This document shows positions 57,311 to 60,000 of a stretch of DNA of 60,000 bases, in pieces. Location: the NCBI RefSeq assembly GCF_932526225.1, contig NC_064037.1, positions 12,849,703 to 12,909,702 of the forward strand, given 5' to 3'. The stretch comes from Nematostella vectensis. Lineage: Eukaryota > Cnidaria > Anthozoa > Actiniaria > Edwardsiidae. Position numbers and translations under genes: made by a program. How positions within the stretch are numbered: the first letter of the stretch is position 1; the number at the start of each line of letters is the position of its first letter. Below the pieces are notes generated by a model that saw nothing but the letters and a program-made list of their open reading frames with translations, made no database searches and had not been told where the DNA came from.

Positions 57311-60000
57311 CTTTTGGCTAGAAACAAAAACAAAATCTCGTATTAGATTTAGGCGCGGGATATGGCCTATTTCCATATGGTCGCCCACGACCGCCTTATC
57401 GCTGAAAGTGGTATCAGCGATCGTTAGCTGCCAAAGCACTTTTCGATCCAGATCGCTGACTCGCTAATATCTAGTGTATAACTCCAAGTAGAAAGACTCA
57501 CTCAAGTATGCTATAACAAATGCGACAATTCTATATCTACTAATCGTTGAGACTCGCCTAAGTATTATCATTGGCACCCGGCCTCTGATAATTAGTTGGA
57601 AAAGTCCAAACGCGGCATTTTTTTTGTATTCTTTATCTTGGAAGCGATTTCTCTCGTGCTAAATCACTATAATTATTTATATAATTATAATTATTTTTGT
57701 ACATTGACAAACCAGACAGTACTTTTACGTTTCAACAAAGTACGCAGTTAATTATTTGTAACTTAAGACTTTCACCCCTGTACCACCCTAAATCAGCCGA
57801 GTGCCTGTTTATCGCTTCGTTTGTGGCTTTATCAGCTTGTCAAGTTACCAAGACATTTTGTAACTTACATAGACCCCATTACCATTGACCTACATCTTAT
57901 CCGTAACAGATCACCGCAAATTCGATGCCTAGTTATGTAGTAAACTCTTGTGGTGCTGTTATAACAGTAAACACTCCCTGTACCTTTTTGTAGCGGGCAA
58001 GCAAGATATTACATCTGACAGTCGGTCACTAACTTTACAGTTTCCCCTACCTTAGGTTTGTAGTGGGCTGCTTTCCGTCTCTTTCTCTATACTCCTTTGG
58101 GTGCTCTCAAAACTAATAACCTGCCTTCACTTGTCTCCGTATTTATTTCTTACCAAAGGAAGTGATTGCAGCATCTCGATATTAACGGAAATCAATAGCA
58201 CTTTTATTCTGAAGTGATAAGAGGGTCCACCTCCCCTTTGAGCGCAGATTGAGTCAAAATTTTAATAAGACTTCAATCAGATTAAGATTTTTTCGTGGGT
58301 GTTGAGATACTGTGGTGTTTCCCCAATCTCACGCATTGTTTTATAATTAAACTTATAAGGATATTTCCAATCTGTCATTCTCCTTTTACTGTTTTTATAC
58401 TAGTTATCATGATGTCCTGAATGTGCTGTAAATGAACAGTTGCATTGGAATAGGTTTTGGATTAACCATGTGTAGTATCCTAATGGGATACATCAACTAA
58501 GATACGAAATAAATAAAGAAACATGTTTTATGGTTTACATATTTCATTAAGAGAGCAATGCTTGTTCTGACTACTTTAGCGAGTCTTTAAAATGCAAACA
58601 TATAAACCTTTTTGCGATCTAAAACGTGTCGATTTAAAGTAAATCGTTACATAACCATTATTAACCGCTTTAATTGTTTAAAAGTGAAAAGTAAGTTATT
58701 TCTCGCTTTTAGTGAGAATATTTGAAATTTACCCAATACATACTGAAAAAAATATAAAAACATCAAAGATTGAGCCCTGCCCTATTTTCACATAAATGCC
58801 TAAGACAGCAATAAAAAAACACGTTAGTTCGTTTGCAGGGGGTCACACGTCATTTATAAGAGTTAATTAAACACAATTAATCTTCGTGGAACTAATGAGC
58901 TATGATAACAATTTCAATTTGGATGTTTACATAAAAGATAAACATTAAACGACCATTAGAGGCAGATGTCGATTGTAAGAAAAGTAGTTTAGTGGCCTGC
59001 AACTTCCGCGTGGTTTATCTATACTCACAAAAACAGATACATAAAAACGTGCATACTACTTCTGATGTATGGTAATTCAATTCATTCCATAGTTCGTCGC
59101 GGTAAGAATTTACTATTATCAGAATAAACCATGTTTTCTCTATTACAAGAAATAGGTCTTATAAAAGGAAGTAGAATGATGGATCTACCACAGAAATTTA
59201 AAAAAGGGTTCTAAAAGCTGTTAAATTTAATACGAGTCCATAAAAATAGGTCGACACTAATTTTAAGATAAATTTCAAAGCGTTTTGCTGATATCAATAA
59301 AAACATGAGATGTCCTTTATGTGATATGCTAAGATTGAGTTCTTATCGACTTTGACTGGAGCAACTTTGAGTTTGATTTGGTTTCAACACCAGATGCTAT
59401 GTGAACATTTTTTTCCCATAGGGGCTTCTAGTATCTTTATCACCTCTAGGTGCGATTTGCCGTCGGCAATACGATAGATAAAGGGATACTATGATATCAA
59501 ATAATGAAGCGGCAAAATTTTCACAGAGATACCAGATTTTCAAGTAATACCTCAAACGTAGATTCGTAAAAAAAACCCTGTAGGCTGATTCTATCTATAA
59601 AAATATTAAAAAAAGAGGATTGGGATATGACTTTTCGGATTCATTTGCGAGAAAAATATACTAATTATTGTTGGCCAGGAAATCCCTTAGATATCCGAGT
59701 TTATATTAACAAAACAAAGTTTAAAAAATATGTGAACTCACAAACTAAAGGTTCAAAGGACCCAGTTATAATTGATCAGTCGGGCTGAGTCAGACGACGT
59801 TATGATAAAAGAAATGTGTAGTTAATATGTCTTTTTTCTAAGTATGTCTCTTCGTCCTCGTGTAATCCTACGCAATACATGTACAACCTTCCATCGACAA
59901 CCGTAAATTAAAGGTAATTTAGCCTAATGAACTCTTTGCGCAGGATTAACAGTTAATACGTGGACTTTTTTTTAATAAAACACGAGTAAAATTATATTTT
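57311..60000. other. Right-edge intergenic region
   Basis: Upstream flank of the toxin-like gene. A plausible 5' UTR acceptor (tttgtttctag on the minus strand, about 57320) suggests a further non-coding exon upstream. The rest is AT-rich sequence without a supported gene or recognisable repeat. Confidence 0.55.

Noticed and set aside
59429-59493. Small inverted repeat (agtatctttatc / gataaagggatact)
   Set aside because: Arms are short and imperfect, and no second copy was seen; it could be chance in AT-rich sequence.

Overview
This is a piece of animal nuclear genome: AT-rich, with genes cut into many short GT-AG exons and introns and intergenic DNA full of minisatellites and small inverted-repeat elements. 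Gene content fits an anthozoan cnidarian, most likely a sea anemone such as Nematostella (inference; no database was searched). The pointers are an 11-domain thrombospondin type 1 (TSP1) secreted protein, a toxin-style secreted Cys-rich peptide precursor, an AidB/ACDH-11-type acyl-CoA dehydrogenase and an IL-17/Trunk-like cystine-knot ligand. All exon models were assembled by hand from splice signals, reading-frame phase and family similarity.

Layout. (1) 557-1497, + strand: the last two coding exons of a secreted Cys-rich protein that runs in from the left. (2) 2589-19775, - strand: a complete 26-exon SART3 gene, 887 aa, a U4/U6 snRNP recycling factor with HAT repeats and two RRMs. (3) 20225-28471, + strand: a complete 15-exon AidB/ACDH-11-like acyl-CoA dehydrogenase, 631 aa, head to head with SART3 across about 450 bp. 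(4) 28472-33774: mostly non-coding, with several hairpin-type elements and one possible two-exon small membrane protein (31636-32084). (5) 33775-36262, + strand: a four-exon secreted ligand precursor, 347 aa, with a furin site and a cystine-knot C-terminus whose last residues come from an inserted repeat. (6) 36849-51660, - strand: a complete 17-exon gene for a secreted 2,774-aa protein with two huge disordered exons, 11 TSP1 domains and three copies of the same Cys-rich domain seen in gene 1. (7) 54157-57310, - strand: a two-exon toxin-like peptide precursor whose single intron holds a 1.9-kb 21-bp minisatellite. (8) 57311-60000: no gene seen.

The most striking pattern is that many tandem repeats start at exon-intron junctions. 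Their units carry copies of the neighbouring splice acceptor or donor plus some exon sequence, and this recurs in SART3, the dehydrogenase and the TSP1 gene. One dehydrogenase exon is duplicated whole, and the upstream copy carries an in-frame stop.

No operon or dedicated multi-gene system is visible; these are independent metazoan genes. The left-edge gene and the TSP1 gene look like paralogues in opposite orientation. The ligand, the TSP1 protein and the toxin-like peptide are all secretory-pathway products. SART3 and the dehydrogenase may share a bidirectional promoter.
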